A stretch of DNA of 64,000 nucleotides from Cyclobacteriaceae bacterium. Lineage in GTDB: Bacteria; Bacteroidota; Bacteroidia; Cytophagales; Cyclobacteriaceae. The translations under genes and the position numbers were made by a program. This document shows positions 36,836 to 46,298 of the stretch, piece after piece. The first letter of the stretch is position 1. Each line of letters opens with the position of its first letter. Under the pieces are notes generated by a model, which did not search any database, had not been told where the DNA came from, and saw only the letters and a program-made list of their open reading frames with translations. The stretch is taken from the NCBI GenBank assembly GCA_016787725.1, contig JAEUTZ010000004.1, forward strand, positions 186,001-250,000, read 5' to 3'.

Positions 36836-38002
36836 CTAGGGTAACTTGGCCAGTACCGGCATGCTGGAGACGATCATGATCAGATCGCCATCGTTCACTT
36901 CTTTCTTCTCATCGGCCACCACCAGGAAGCTTTCGTATACCGTGTTCAGGTCTTCTCCGGCAACATGATAGCCCAACAATTCCAGACGGTGCTTCAACGC
37001 AGCCCGGCCGCTGCGGGCGGTTAAAACAATCGAAGAGGAGGGAACCCCCACATCGGCAGGATTCATGATCTCATAATTCTCGGCATGCTTCAGGAATCCA
37101 TCCTGATGGATACCCGAAGAATGCGCAAAAGCATTCTTGCCCACCACGGCCTTGTTCGCCTGCACCGGCATGCGCATCATGCTCGATACCAATTGGCTGA
37201 GCGCATAAATTTTTTGCGACTTGATGTTGGTGTATAAATCTAAGTCTTTATGGGTCTGCAAAATCATGGCTACTTCTTCGAGGGAAGTATTCCCCGCCCG
37301 CTCACCAATACCGTTGATGGTTACTTCGGCCTGGCCGGCTCCGTTAATCAACCCGGCAATGGTGTTGGCCGTGGCCAATCCCAAATCATTATGACAATGC
37401 ACCGAAATCACCGCCCGATGAATGTTCTTCACATTCTCCACCAGGTACTGGATGCGTTTGCCATACAGGTGCGGCAAACAATATCCGGTCGTATCCGGAA
37501 TATTGACTACATCCGCTCCGGCACCAATTACCGCTTCCACCAGTTGTGCCAGAAACACCAGATCCGCACGACCGGCATCCTCGGCATAAAACTCCACTTC
37601 ATAGCCTTTTGCTTTGGCGTATTTCGTAGCCCACACTCCTTGTTCTAATATCTGTTCGCGCGTACTGCGAAACTTATGCTTGATGTGCACATCGCTGGAA
37701 CCAATACCGGTGTGAATTCTTCCCCGCTTCGCATGATGCAACGCTTCGGCTGCCACGTCAATATCTTCCTTTTTGGAGCGGGTAAGGCCGCACACAATGG
37801 GTTCACTCACCGCCTTGGAGATTTCAACCACCGAAAGAAAATCTCCGGGGCTTGAAATCGGGAATCCCGCTTCAATCACATCCACCCCCAACTGTTCCAG
37901 TTCACGGGCGATGATTACCTTTTCTTCGGTCTTCAATTGACAACCCGGCACCTGCTCGCCATCGCGAAGCGTGGTGTCGAAGATTTGAATTTTTTTACTC
38001 AT
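36836..38002 (-). CDS. leuA: 2-isopropylmalate synthase, short form without regulatory domain
   Basis: 388 residues. It condenses acetyl-CoA with 2-ketoisovalerate, the first committed step of leucine synthesis. The N-terminal TIM barrel has the HMGL-like signature [14 protein letters not shown], then [17 protein letters not shown] and the metal-binding [26 protein letters not shown] and SSGIHQDG follow. The protein ends near [11 protein letters not shown], so the ~120-residue C-terminal leucine-sensing domain of the 510-residue form is missing. Feedback inhibition by that domain is therefore not expected; the cluster has attenuator-like control instead. It is last in leuC-leuD-leuB-leuA. Confidence 0.92.
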   Translation of the reverse strand: MSKKIQIFDTTLRDGEQVPGCQLKTEEKVIIARELEQLGVDVIEAGFPISSPGDFLSVVEISKAVSEPIVCGLTRSKKEDIDVAAEALHHAKRGRIHTGIGSSDVHIKHKFRSTREQILEQGVWATKYAKAKGYEVEFYAEDAGRADLVFLAQLVEAVIGAGADVVNIPDTTGYCLPHLYGKRIQYLVENVKNIHRAVISVHCHNDLGLATANTIAGLINGAGQAEVTINGIGERAGNTSLEEVAMILQTHKDLDLYTNIKSQKIYALSQLVSSMMRMPVQANKAVVGKNAFAHSSGIHQDGFLKHAENYEIMNPADVGVPSSSIVLTARSGRAALKHRLELLGYHVAGEDLNTVYESFLVVADEKKEVNDGDLIMIVSSMPVLAKLP

Positions 38003-38040
38003 AAAATCAGGAGTTAGGATAGAGAGTTTAGGAGTTCGAG

Positions 38041-39144
38041 TTATTGTTTAACCATTTGCTTATTCACCACCTTTTCAATTTGCCCGATCACGTTAGTTCC
38101 CATCTGCGTGGTGTTTAAGATATTTTCTTTCCTGGTCTTGCTATCGGCTATGTCGGTGGTTCGGTAACCGGCTTTCAAAGTTTGTTCCACGGCCCGGATC
38201 ACCGCCTCCGATTCTTCTTTTAGTCCGAAAGAAATGTCCAGCAGCAAAGCTGCCGATAAGATGGACGCGAGCGGATTCGCAATCCCTTTGCCGGTGATGT
38301 CATGAGCGCTTCCGTGAATGGGTTCATACAAACCTACCTGATCGCCCACCGAGGCGGAGGCGAGCATGCCCATCGAACCGGCAATCTGCGATGCTTCATC
38401 CGTCAGGATGTCTCCAAACAGATTTCCGGTAACCACCACATCAAAACTTCTTGGGCTTTGAATCAGTTTCATGGCGGCAGCATCCACAAACTGGTGTTCC
38501 AATGTTACATCCGGATATTGTTTACTAACCTCATTCACTACTTCACGCCACAGCCTTGAACTTTCCAGTACATTGGCCTTATCGACCGAGGTTACTTTCT
38601 TTTTGCGCGTCCGCGCAGCTTGAAAGGCCTTGTGTGCAATGCGTTCCACTTCGTATTTCTGATAGATCATCAGATCATAAGCCGTCTTGCCTTCGTCTTT
38701 TCTTCCCTTATCACCGAAATACACATCCCCGGTAAGTTCGCGGAAGAACAGGATATCCGATCCTTTCAGAATTTCAGGTTTGATGCTGGAGGCTTCAAGC
38801 AGTTCGTCAAATAATTTGATGGGCCGAAGGTTGGCATATAAGCCCAGCTCCTTGCGCATTTTCAATAAGCCTTGCTCCGGACGAACCTTTAACGTGGGGT
38901 CATTATCATACTTTGGATGACCTACCGCACCAAATAAAATCGCATCACAGTTTTTCAATTTAGTTAAGGTTTCTTCCGGCAGGGGCTGGCCGGTCGCTTC
39001 AATAGCATCGTGCCCGATGGAAGCCGTATCAAAAACAAACTGGTGATCAAACAACTCTGCAATTTTTTCCAATACCTTCTTGCCCTCGGTGGTTACTTCC
39101 TTGCCGATGCCGTCTCCGGGCAGAATGACTATTTTTTTCTTCAT
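38041..39144 (-). CDS. leuB: 3-isopropylmalate dehydrogenase
   Basis: 367 residues from the ATG at 39144 (an upstream in-frame start at 39201 would add an unconvincing 19 residues and overlap leuD). [11 protein letters not shown] opens the Rossmann-like fold; [13 protein letters not shown] binds substrate, [11 protein letters not shown] and [14 protein letters not shown] are family signatures, and [14 protein letters not shown] carries the NAD-binding part. It oxidises and decarboxylates 3-isopropylmalate. It is 38 bases upstream of leuA. Confidence 0.96.
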   Translation of the reverse strand: MKKKIVILPGDGIGKEVTTEGKKVLEKIAELFDHQFVFDTASIGHDAIEATGQPLPEETLTKLKNCDAILFGAVGHPKYDNDPTLKVRPEQGLLKMRKELGLYANLRPIKLFDELLEASSIKPEILKGSDILFFRELTGDVYFGDKGRKDEGKTAYDLMIYQKYEVERIAHKAFQAARTRKKKVTSVDKANVLESSRLWREVVNEVSKQYPDVTLEHQFVDAAAMKLIQSPRSFDVVVTGNLFGDILTDEASQIAGSMGMLASASVGDQVGLYEPIHGSAHDITGKGIANPLASILSAALLLDISFGLKEESEAVIRAVEQTLKAGYRTTDIADSKTRKENILNTTQMGTNVIGQIEKVVNKQMVKQ

Positions 39145-39200
39145 GCTTGTTCCTCGTCTGTTTGGGGCAGATTGGTCTTCTAACAACCATCCACTACCCA

Positions 39201-39785
39201 CTAATGACTTAAATCAAATTCTCTAATCTCCTTATTCAAACTCAGCAGGTAATCAATATCATCATACCCGTTGATCAGGCACTCTTTCTTGTACGCATTG
39301 ATCTCAAACGTTTCACGCTTCCCGGCAAAACTGATTTCCTGGTTAACGAGATCCACCGTCACCGGGGTAGTTGGATCTTTTTGAATGGCTTCCAGCAGCA
39401 CCGCCAAAAACGAATCCGACACGACCACCGGCAATACTGCGTTGTTCAGCGCATTGTTCTTGAAAATGTCCGCAAAGAAACTGGACACCACCACCCGAAA
39501 TCCATAATCGTAAATCGACCACGCGGCATGCTCGCGGCTGCTGCCGCAACCAAAGTTTTTACCGGCCACCAGGATCTTACCACCAAAAGCAGCGTTGTTC
39601 AATACAAATTCGTTGATCGGTTGGTTGTCGCTGGTATAGCGCCAGTCGCGAAACAAGTTCTCACCAAACCCTTCTCGTGTAGTTGCCTTTAAGAAACGGG
39701 CCGGAATAATCTGGTCGGTATCAATATTCTCCACCGGCAGCGGCACCGCAGTGGAAGTTAGTATTGTGAATTTGTCTTTACTCAT
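39201..39785 (-). CDS. leuD: 3-isopropylmalate dehydratase small subunit
   Basis: 194 residues. [15 protein letters not shown] is the swivelling-domain start, and [15 protein letters not shown] carries the substrate-binding serine and arginine. It assembles with LeuC to isomerise 2- to 3-isopropylmalate. It lies 69 bases after leuC and 56 before leuB, with spacer DNA that looks like word-like repeats rather than coding sequence. Confidence 0.96.
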   Translation of the reverse strand: MSKDKFTILTSTAVPLPVENIDTDQIIPARFLKATTREGFGENLFRDWRYTSDNQPINEFVLNNAAFGGKILVAGKNFGCGSSREHAAWSIYDYGFRVVVSSFFADIFKNNALNNAVLPVVVSDSFLAVLLEAIQKDPTTPVTVDLVNQEISFAGKRETFEINAYKKECLINGYDDIDYLLSLNKEIREFDLSH

Positions 39786-39854
39786 GGTAGTTGATCGTTA
39801 CGGGTTGTTAGTTGTTCGGGAGCGATGACCTGTGCACCAACAACGGGCAACTTT

Positions 39855-41267
39855 TTATATATACTCCCTCACATCCGTTACTTTACCCGTAATGGCCGCC
39901 ACCGCGGCACTCAACGGGCTGGCCAAAAAGGTTCTCGACTTGGGCCCCTGCCGCCCTTCAAAATTCCGGTTGCTGGTGCTGATGCAATATTTGCCCGGAG
40001 GCACTTTATCTTCATTCATCCCCAGGCAAGCCGAGCATCCCGGGCTGCGCAATTCAAATCCCGCTTCTTCAAATACTTTATTCAGTCCTTCTTTCACCGC
40101 TTGCTGTTCCACCTGCTTCGAACCGGGGATTACCCACACCTCCACACCGGCTGCTTTCTTTTTTCCTTTTACAATGGAGGCTACCAGCCGCAAGTCTTCG
40201 ATGCGAGCGTTGGTACAACTGCCAATGAAGACATAGTCAACCGGCTTGCCGAGCAAAGCCGAACCGGGTTCCAGCCCCATGTACTCCAGCGATTTCTTAA
40301 ATGATTTCTGTTCGTTGATTTCCTTCAATTCTTCAACCGTTGGAATGCGATCCGTTACCCGCATGCCCATGCCCGGGTTGGTTCCATACGTAATCATCGG
40401 GGCAATGTCAGCGGCATCGAAAGTCAACACCGAATCATAGACGGCCCCGGAATCCGAAGGCAGCTGTTTCCATTTCGCCACCGCACGATCAAAGGCTTCG
40501 CCCTGGGGTGCAAACTTTCTTCCTTTGAGGTAATTGAAGGTGGTCTCATCCGGAGCAATTAATCCTCCCCGCGCACCCATTTCAATACTCATGTTGCAGA
40601 TGGTCATCCTCGCTTCCATCGAAAGCTGTTGGATGGCCTCCCCGGCATATTCAACAAAAAAACCAGTGGCACCACTGGCTGAGATTTTCGAAATGATGTA
40701 CAAAATAATATCCTTGCTGACCACACCCTTCCCCAACGTACCCTTGATTTCAATCTTCATGGTCTTGGGCTTGTATTGCAAAATGCATTGGGTAGCCAAC
40801 ACTTGCTCTACTTCCGAAGTGCCAATACCAAACGCTACACTGCCAAACGCACCATGCGTGGAAGTATGACTGTCGCCACACACAATCGTCATGCCCGGTT
40901 GTGTTAACCCCAACTCCGGACCAATGATGTGCACAATGCCCTGAAACGGATGCCCCAGATCGTATAACTCAATTCCAAAGTCCCGGCAGTTCTTTCGCAG
41001 GGTCTCCACCTGATGCCTCGACAGGGCTTCCTTGATAGGAAGATGTTGATCCTTCGTAGGAACGTTGTGATCGGCTGTGGCTGTGGTGCGCTGAATGTTG
41101 AATACCGGAATGCCCCGTTGACGCAATCCATCAAAGGCTTGCGGACTGGTAACTTCATGTATAAAATGGCGATCGATAAACAATGCATCCGGATAGCCCT
41201 CCGCCCGTTTCACCACATGGGCATCCCAGATTTTTTCAAAAATTGTTTTCGGTTTTTGCGCGCTCAC
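39855..41267 (-). CDS. leuC: 3-isopropylmalate dehydratase large subunit
   Basis: 470 residues, GTG start at 41267. The 4Fe-4S cysteines are in [13 protein letters not shown] (near 347) and [11 protein letters not shown] (near 408-411). [13 protein letters not shown] and IEMGARGG are aconitase-superfamily signatures. It is the first gene of leuCDBA. Just upstream of its start is a 16-base tag shared with the region upstream of ilvE and a terminator-like hairpin, pointing to attenuator-type control. Confidence 0.96.
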   Translation of the reverse strand: MSAQKPKTIFEKIWDAHVVKRAEGYPDALFIDRHFIHEVTSPQAFDGLRQRGIPVFNIQRTTATADHNVPTKDQHLPIKEALSRHQVETLRKNCRDFGIELYDLGHPFQGIVHIIGPELGLTQPGMTIVCGDSHTSTHGAFGSVAFGIGTSEVEQVLATQCILQYKPKTMKIEIKGTLGKGVVSKDIILYIISKISASGATGFFVEYAGEAIQQLSMEARMTICNMSIEMGARGGLIAPDETTFNYLKGRKFAPQGEAFDRAVAKWKQLPSDSGAVYDSVLTFDAADIAPMITYGTNPGMGMRVTDRIPTVEELKEINEQKSFKKSLEYMGLEPGSALLGKPVDYVFIGSCTNARIEDLRLVASIVKGKKKAAGVEVWVIPGSKQVEQQAVKEGLNKVFEEAGFELRSPGCSACLGMNEDKVPPGKYCISTSNRNFEGRQGPKSRTFLASPLSAAVAAITGKVTDVREYI

Positions 41268-41303
41268 AACAATCGTTAGTTTGTACCCGACTCCTAAAAA
41301 CGA

Positions 41304-41330
41304 AACCGTCCCGCTTGGGGCGGGACGGTT
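41304..41330 (-). terminator. Terminator/attenuator hairpin upstream of leuC
   Basis: An 11-bp stem AACCGTCCCGC/GCGGGACGGTT with a 5-base loop; on the leftward strand it is followed by TTTCGTTTTT. The stem is identical to that upstream of ilvE. Position between GH97 and leuC means it may simply end the GH97 transcript, but the copy at ilvE and the shared tag 41268-41283 favour a regulatory role. The gap contains a short Leu-rich reading frame (about 41348-41389, TTG start, four Leu codons in its first five) of uncertain meaning. Confidence 0.7.
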
Positions 41331-41470
41331 ATCATAGGTTTAGGTTAGGTTATTGGGTAATCATTTTGATTCTCTAATAACAAGTTCAAAGATGCAGAAT
41401 CCGGTGCGATAACTCAAGTCAATTAGTAAGAAAATGGTACACCGACTTACAAGTGTTTGGTTTGGTTTTC

Positions 41471-43534
41471 TTATTGCTTTTCGCGGATGGAAATAGCGCA
41501 ACCCCCTCCGGCTGCCAGGTTTAATTTTAGTTTAGTTTTTTTAGTAACCGGTTTCTTTTCAATTACATAGGCTTCCGGCTGGGTTTTCCAATCGGCCTCA
41601 TCGGCATCGCGGTAAACGATCGCTTCGTATTTCTTGCCGGCATCTAAAAAATCAAATGCAAGATTCAAGGTACGCTTGTTTTCATCGGTGATGGCACCTA
41701 CATACCATTCGTTTTTATTTTTTGCTTTTCGCGCCACGGTCAGGTAGTCGCCTGGTTCGGCTTCGAGAATCTTGGTGTCCTCCCAATCCACCGCCACATC
41801 GCTGATGAATTGCAAGGCATCCAAATGCTTTTCATAATTCTCAGGAAGATCAGCCGCCATTTGCAGCGGACTGTAAAGTGTAACGTACAGGGCCAGTTGT
41901 TTTGCCAGGGTGGTTCGCACTTCCGTAGTGCGGGTGGGTTCAAACTGGTTCAACTTGAAATGAAATAATCCCGGAGTAAAATCCATGGGTCCACCCATCA
42001 GGCGGGTGAAGGGAAGGATGGTAGTATGTTCCGGAGTAATTCCCAAAGCCGGAGCGTTGTTAAACTCACTGCCACGGGCCGCTTCAGACGCCATCCAGTT
42101 TGGATACGTGCGGTGTAATCCGGTGGGCCGCACCGATTCATGCGAGGCCACCATCACCTTGTAGTCAGCCGCTTTTTTTACTACGCGCTCGTAATGATTA
42201 ATCATCCACTGACTGTCGTGATGTTCTCCGCGGGGAATGATTTTTCCTACATACCCGGTCTTTACCATATTCATGTTGTAATCTACCATCAGCTGAAAAG
42301 CCTTGTCCATCCAGCGTTCGTAGTTGAAAGCAGAGCCGGAAGTTTCATGATGCATGATCAGCCGCACCCCTTTCTGGTTTGCATAGGCGGTAAGTTCCTT
42401 CAGGTCGTAATCCGGGTAAGGTGTGATGAAATCAAACACATCTTCTTTCCAGTTGCCGAACCAATCCTCCCAGCCTACATTCCAACCCTCTATCAACACG
42501 CCATCAAAACCATGTTGGGCGGCAAAGTCCAGGTAGCGTTTTACATTGTTCGTGTTGGCACCATGTTTACCACTGCTCAGTTCCCAGGTGGCTTTGCCAA
42601 CGTGCATCTCCCACCACATGCCCACAAACTTTTGTGGCTTGATCCAACTCGTTTCTTTCAAGGCAGACGGCTCATTTAAATTCAAAATCAACTTCGAACT
42701 TAAAATTTCGGTAGCCTTATCGCTCACGATAATCGTGCGCCAGGGTGTGCGCGATGGATTTTCAAGGTAGGCTTTGTTGCCCACCGCATCGGGTACCAGG
42801 TGCGCAGTAAGCGTGAAAGTTTTTTTATCCAGCATCAGGTGCATGGCCGGGTACTTCAACAAGGCCGCTTCATGAATGTTGATGTACAGCCCATCGGCTG
42901 TCTTCATCATGAGTGGAGTTTGTACGGCATCAGGGCCAATCACCGCCTTCACGGCAATGTCGGGTTCTTTGTTCGCTGCGGCTACGGCATCAATCGCGCT
43001 GAGCGGAGTGGTGTTGTATAAATATTCATTGCTGTCATAATCTCCGGGAATCCAAAAAGTTTTATGGTCTCCGGACAAGGCAAATTGTGTTTGCTCTTCA
43101 GCGACAATCAAATATTTGGTGGCTTGCGCAGGAAACTCATACCGGAAACCAAGCCCATCATCAAACACGCGAAAGACCACCGTGAGCTGGAGCCCGGCTG
43201 GCGATTGATCCTTTAACGATAACCTCAACTCTTTATACTGGTTGCGGATGGTCCGCACTTCACCCCACACCGGAGTCCAGGTTTCTTCGAATGTGGTTGT
43301 GTCGGCACGGAGCAGTGTGAATTGGGTAAGGGTCGCTACCGGTTTGTTCAGCCGGAAGCCGAGACGGGAAGGAGCAATCACGCTTTTGCCTTTGTAGGTA
43401 AGGCTATACGTTAATGTTGTTGCATTCGAAACCTCCAACCGGATCAATCCGGTAGGAGAGGTGATTGAAAAGTTCTGGGCACCCGCGGTTTGAAATAGGA
43501 AGAAGACGAGTGCAACAAGAGGTGATCGTTGCAT
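41471..43534 (-). CDS. Glycoside hydrolase family 97 alpha-glucosidase
   Basis: 687 residues with a signal peptide (VFFLFQTAGAQN). The N-terminal beta-sandwich (LRYEFP-like GLGFRYEFPAQAT) precedes a TIM barrel with DGVLIEGWNVGWEDW, LIMHHETSG, VASHESVRPTG and ASEAARGSEFN; a C-terminal Greek-key domain follows. The glutamates in HHET and AHE-type motifs are those of the inverting alpha-glucosidase branch (SusB-like), not the retaining alpha-galactosidase branch. It likely works in the periplasm on maltooligosaccharides. It lies inside the branched-chain cluster, 17 bases after the HAD gene. Confidence 0.9.
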   Translation of the reverse strand: MQRSPLVALVFFLFQTAGAQNFSITSPTGLIRLEVSNATTLTYSLTYKGKSVIAPSRLGFRLNKPVATLTQFTLLRADTTTFEETWTPVWGEVRTIRNQYKELRLSLKDQSPAGLQLTVVFRVFDDGLGFRYEFPAQATKYLIVAEEQTQFALSGDHKTFWIPGDYDSNEYLYNTTPLSAIDAVAAANKEPDIAVKAVIGPDAVQTPLMMKTADGLYINIHEAALLKYPAMHLMLDKKTFTLTAHLVPDAVGNKAYLENPSRTPWRTIIVSDKATEILSSKLILNLNEPSALKETSWIKPQKFVGMWWEMHVGKATWELSSGKHGANTNNVKRYLDFAAQHGFDGVLIEGWNVGWEDWFGNWKEDVFDFITPYPDYDLKELTAYANQKGVRLIMHHETSGSAFNYERWMDKAFQLMVDYNMNMVKTGYVGKIIPRGEHHDSQWMINHYERVVKKAADYKVMVASHESVRPTGLHRTYPNWMASEAARGSEFNNAPALGITPEHTTILPFTRLMGGPMDFTPGLFHFKLNQFEPTRTTEVRTTLAKQLALYVTLYSPLQMAADLPENYEKHLDALQFISDVAVDWEDTKILEAEPGDYLTVARKAKNKNEWYVGAITDENKRTLNLAFDFLDAGKKYEAIVYRDADEADWKTQPEAYVIEKKPVTKKTKLKLNLAAGGGCAISIREKQ

Positions 43535-43551
43535 GGTATTCGGGAGTTATA

Positions 43552-44325
43552 TTACCACCAGGGAAGCGGCAGTGTAATTTCATTAACGGATTCAACTACG
43601 AGGTCGGGTTTATAGGCGTAGCGGATCAGGTGTTCCTTCTTGGTAATGCCACTCAATACCAGAATGGTTTTATACCCCATCTGCACACCCCCGCGAATGT
43701 CGGTATCCATCGTGTCGCCTATAATAGTAGTCTCAGCGGTCTCAAGGCCCAAAGCCTTGCGGGCTCCGCGCATCATCACCGGGCCGGGCTTGCCCACCAC
43801 AAACGATTTGATACCCGTAGCTTCTTCAATCATGGCTGTGGTGGAAGCAATGCCCAGATTATCCCACCCTTTTTTCTTGGGCGAAGGATCGCGGTTGGTG
43901 GTTACAAACTTGGCGCCTGCCAGAATCATATCCACCGCCCGTTGTACCATCTCCAGCGTAAAGTTGCGGCCCTCACCCAGCACCACAAAATCAGGATCGG
44001 TATTCACCAACGTAATTCCATTTTCATGCAACGAAGAAAGTAACCCACCTTCGCCTAACACATAGGCGGTACCATTCGGGATCTGGCTCGCCAGAAATTT
44101 TCCGGTGGCCATCGCACTGGTGTACACATGATTCTCCGTGACCTTAATGCCCAACCGCCCCAGTTTCCGTACAGCTTCGAGGCGCGTACGCTGGCTGTTG
44201 TTGGTCATAAACATAAAGGGAATATTCTCTTTCAACAGGCGCGCCACAAAGACATCCGCCCCGGGAATCATGGTGTCGCCACCATACACCACCCCATCCA
44301 TATCAATCAGTAATCCCTGTGCCAT
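43552..44325 (-). CDS. HAD-IIA (NagD-like) phosphatase
   Basis: 257 residues. The motif I nucleophile is in LLIDMDGVVYGG near residue 5-9; FMTNNSQRTR is motif II; VGKPGPVMM carries motif III lysine; IGDTMDTDIRGG is motif IV. Between motifs II and III lies a C2-type cap, the HAD-IIA layout of NagD and 4-nitrophenylphosphatase. It dephosphorylates sugar or nucleotide monophosphates. It is upstream of GH97 in the same direction. Confidence 0.9.
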   Translation of the reverse strand: MAQGLLIDMDGVVYGGDTMIPGADVFVARLLKENIPFMFMTNNSQRTRLEAVRKLGRLGIKVTENHVYTSAMATGKFLASQIPNGTAYVLGEGGLLSSLHENGITLVNTDPDFVVLGEGRNFTLEMVQRAVDMILAGAKFVTTNRDPSPKKKGWDNLGIASTTAMIEEATGIKSFVVGKPGPVMMRGARKALGLETAETTIIGDTMDTDIRGGVQMGYKTILVLSGITKKEHLIRYAYKPDLVVESVNEITLPLPWW

Positions 44326-44406
44326 ACATTTCTTTTAGTTAAAGATACGATCTACGAATCTTAGTTAGGATGGACGGTGTAATTTAATTTTCGCTAACTT
44401 TATCCG

Positions 44407-44679
44407 GTGATGAAAGTATTCCCTTTTTCAAAAAATTTATTTTGGGATGTGGCTCCGGAATCGATTGAATTATCGAGACACAAAAAGTTCGTGATAGAGC
44501 GAGTCCTGCTCCGGGGGAATCTGGCTGACTTCAAACAATTGATTCAACTTTATACGAAGGACGAAATCCGGGATGCAATTCGAAAGTCGAAAGAACTGGA
44601 TCTCAGGACGCAACATTTTTGTAGTTGGTATTTTGATATTCCTGCCGAAGAAATTCATGCTTCACCTTTCTACCGTTGA
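44407..44679 (+). CDS. DUF6922-like antitoxin-type protein
   Basis: 90 residues. FSKNLFWDVAPESIELSRHKKFVIERVL at the start (core LFWDVAPESIE) and LYTKDEIRDAIRKSKELD fit the small Bacteroidota family DUF6922 that sits directly upstream of AbiEii-type nucleotidyltransferase toxins; the overlap of 23 bases with exactly such a gene supports this. It is in the opposite direction to the surrounding ilv/leu genes. I infer a transcription-level antitoxin role; no HTH is certain. Confidence 0.75.
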   Translation: MMKVFPFSKNLFWDVAPESIELSRHKKFVIERVLLRGNLADFKQLIQLYTKDEIRDAIRKSKELDLRTQHFCSWYFDIPAEEIHASPFYR

Positions 44680-44950
44680 ACCGGAGACACTAAAACTTGC
44701 TCAGGAGATATTTAAAGTTCCTTTTGTAGCGGAACAGTTTGCCTTAGCGGGAGGCACATCACTGGCGCTACAGATCGGGCACCGGTCCTCTATTGATCTC
44801 GATTTATTTTCACCGAGTCCATTCTATCGCAGGCAATATTCGTTCAAGACCTTTTCCTCTTCGTCTGATAAACGCACGGTAAGCATGATGCTTAAGTTGT
44901 ATTACAAAGGTAATACATACTCGAGTTCTCGAACGGAATCGGACGGGTAA
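44657..44950 (+). pseudogene. Truncated AbiEii/AbiGii-type nucleotidyltransferase toxin
   Basis: 97 residues from the ATG at 44657, which overlaps the DUF6922-like gene by 23 bases. The N-terminal core matches: FALAGGTSLALQIGHRSSIDLDLFSPSPF, i.e. the GGTxLAL and DLDLF metal-binding motifs of the minimal nucleotidyltransferase fold. Normal members are about 200-250 residues. After SPSPF the sequence becomes serine-rich and unrecognisable and stops 23 bases before ilvA. The C-terminal helical domain is gone, so this is probably an inactivated remnant. Confidence 0.75.
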
Positions 44951-44972
44951 ATTTTAAAGACGCAGCAACCGC

Positions 44973-46223
44973 CTAAACCAGGTACTCAAACAAGTTCTCG
45001 TTCTGATTGACGAGCGTATAGTTCAGATGGTGGCCATCCATCCGCTCGATCAGCAGCGCGAAATCTTCGCGCGACTTCACTTCAATGCCAATTAAGGCGG
45101 GGCCGGTTTCTTTGTTGTGCTTTTGAATAAACTCAAAACGTACAATATCATCGTTGGGGCCCAGGATGTGATTCACAAACTCTTTCAACGCTCCGGGACG
45201 CTGGGCAAAGCGCACAATAAAATAATGTTTTAATCCTTCGTACAGGAGCGACCGCTCTTTGATCTCCTGCATCCGGTCGATGTCGTTGTTGCCACCGCTC
45301 ACAATACACACCACTTTCTTTCCTTTCAGGTGGTGCGCATATTGATCGAGGGCGGCAATCGAAAGGGCGCCTGCCGGCTCGGCAACAATCGCATCTTCAT
45401 TATAGAGTTGCAAAATGGTAGAACTCACTTTTCCCTCCGGTACCAAAAGCATGTCGGTAATCAGATCTTTGCATAAGGCAAAAGTCAAGTCCCCCACCTT
45501 TTTTACGGAGGCGCCATCCACAAAGCGTTGGATGGTATCAAGCACCACCGGCTTGCCGGCTTTCAACGCTTCCTTCATAGAGGGCGCCCCGGTGGGTTCT
45601 ACGCCAATGATTTTCGTGTGGGGCGAGTAGGTTTGAAAGTAGGTACCCAGCCCGGCACACAAGCCCCCGCCACCCACAGGCACAAATACAAAATCAATGT
45701 TCGATTGCTCCTCCAGAATTTCTTTGGCCACCGTTCCCTGACCTTCGATCACCTTCACATGATCAAATGGCGGGATGAAGATCATCTCCTTCTCCGAAGC
45801 AAATTGCAGGGCGTGCGCCTGGCATTCATCGAACGTATCGCCAATGAGTACAATTTCAATCGTGTCGCCACCAAACATCTTTACCTGGTTGATCTTTTGT
45901 TTGGGTGTAATGGCGGGCATGTAAATCACCCCGTGAATGTTCAACTCGCGGCAGGAGAAGGCAACCCCCTGGGCATGGTTGCCGGCACTCGCACACACCA
46001 CCCCGCGCTGGCGTTGTTCTTCCGTCAGACTTTGAATCAAATTATAGGCACCCCGGATTTTGTACGAACGTACCACCTGCAAGTCTTCCCGCTTCAGGTA
46101 AACTTCAGCGCCAAACTTCTCCGACAGCTTGCGATGGTACTGCAACGGAGTTTTCAGCGCCACATGCTTCAGCACATAGGCAGCCTTGTTGGTGTCGATT
46201 TGGGAAGTAAGGGTCTTTATCAT
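44973..46223 (-). CDS. ilvA: Threonine ammonia-lyase (biosynthetic threonine dehydratase)
   Basis: 416 residues. It deaminates threonine to 2-oxobutanoate for isoleucine. The PLP lysine is in VRSYKIRGAYN near residue 54; SAGNHAQGVAFS and VPVGGGGLCAGLG bind the cofactor phosphate. A single C-terminal ACT-like domain (~335-416; HYFIVRFAQRPGALKEFV) offers allosteric control by isoleucine. The length is the short 400-420 residue form rather than the two-ACT enteric form. A long imperfect hairpin separates it from ilvC upstream. Confidence 0.94.
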   Translation of the reverse strand: MIKTLTSQIDTNKAAYVLKHVALKTPLQYHRKLSEKFGAEVYLKREDLQVVRSYKIRGAYNLIQSLTEEQRQRGVVCASAGNHAQGVAFSCRELNIHGVIYMPAITPKQKINQVKMFGGDTIEIVLIGDTFDECQAHALQFASEKEMIFIPPFDHVKVIEGQGTVAKEILEEQSNIDFVFVPVGGGGLCAGLGTYFQTYSPHTKIIGVEPTGAPSMKEALKAGKPVVLDTIQRFVDGASVKKVGDLTFALCKDLITDMLLVPEGKVSSTILQLYNEDAIVAEPAGALSIAALDQYAHHLKGKKVVCIVSGGNNDIDRMQEIKERSLLYEGLKHYFIVRFAQRPGALKEFVNHILGPNDDIVRFEFIQKHNKETGPALIGIEVKSREDFALLIERMDGHHLNYTLVNQNENLFEYLV

Positions 46224-46238
46224 GTTTTTTCAGACGTT

Positions 46239-46290
46239 GTAGCAAGACCGAAGACATAAGATTTTTTTCTTAGGTCTAACGTCTTGCTAC
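46239..46290. repeat. Imperfect inverted repeat between ilvC and ilvA
   Basis: Outer arms GTAGCAAGAC (46239-46248) and GTCTTGCTAC (46281-46290) are perfectly complementary. Inner arms AGACATAAGA/TCTTAGGTCT pair with one mismatch around a T-run. It could slow or end transcription between the two genes, or it may be a mobile word-like spacer; the same words recur near 47790-47810. Confidence 0.6.
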
Positions 46291-46298
46291 GGGTGTCT

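Noticed and set aside
41331-41360. GGTTTAGGTTAGGTTATT run resembling telomere repeats
   Set aside because: Only two to three imperfect units in a bacterial intergenic region; no sign of a linear replicon end.
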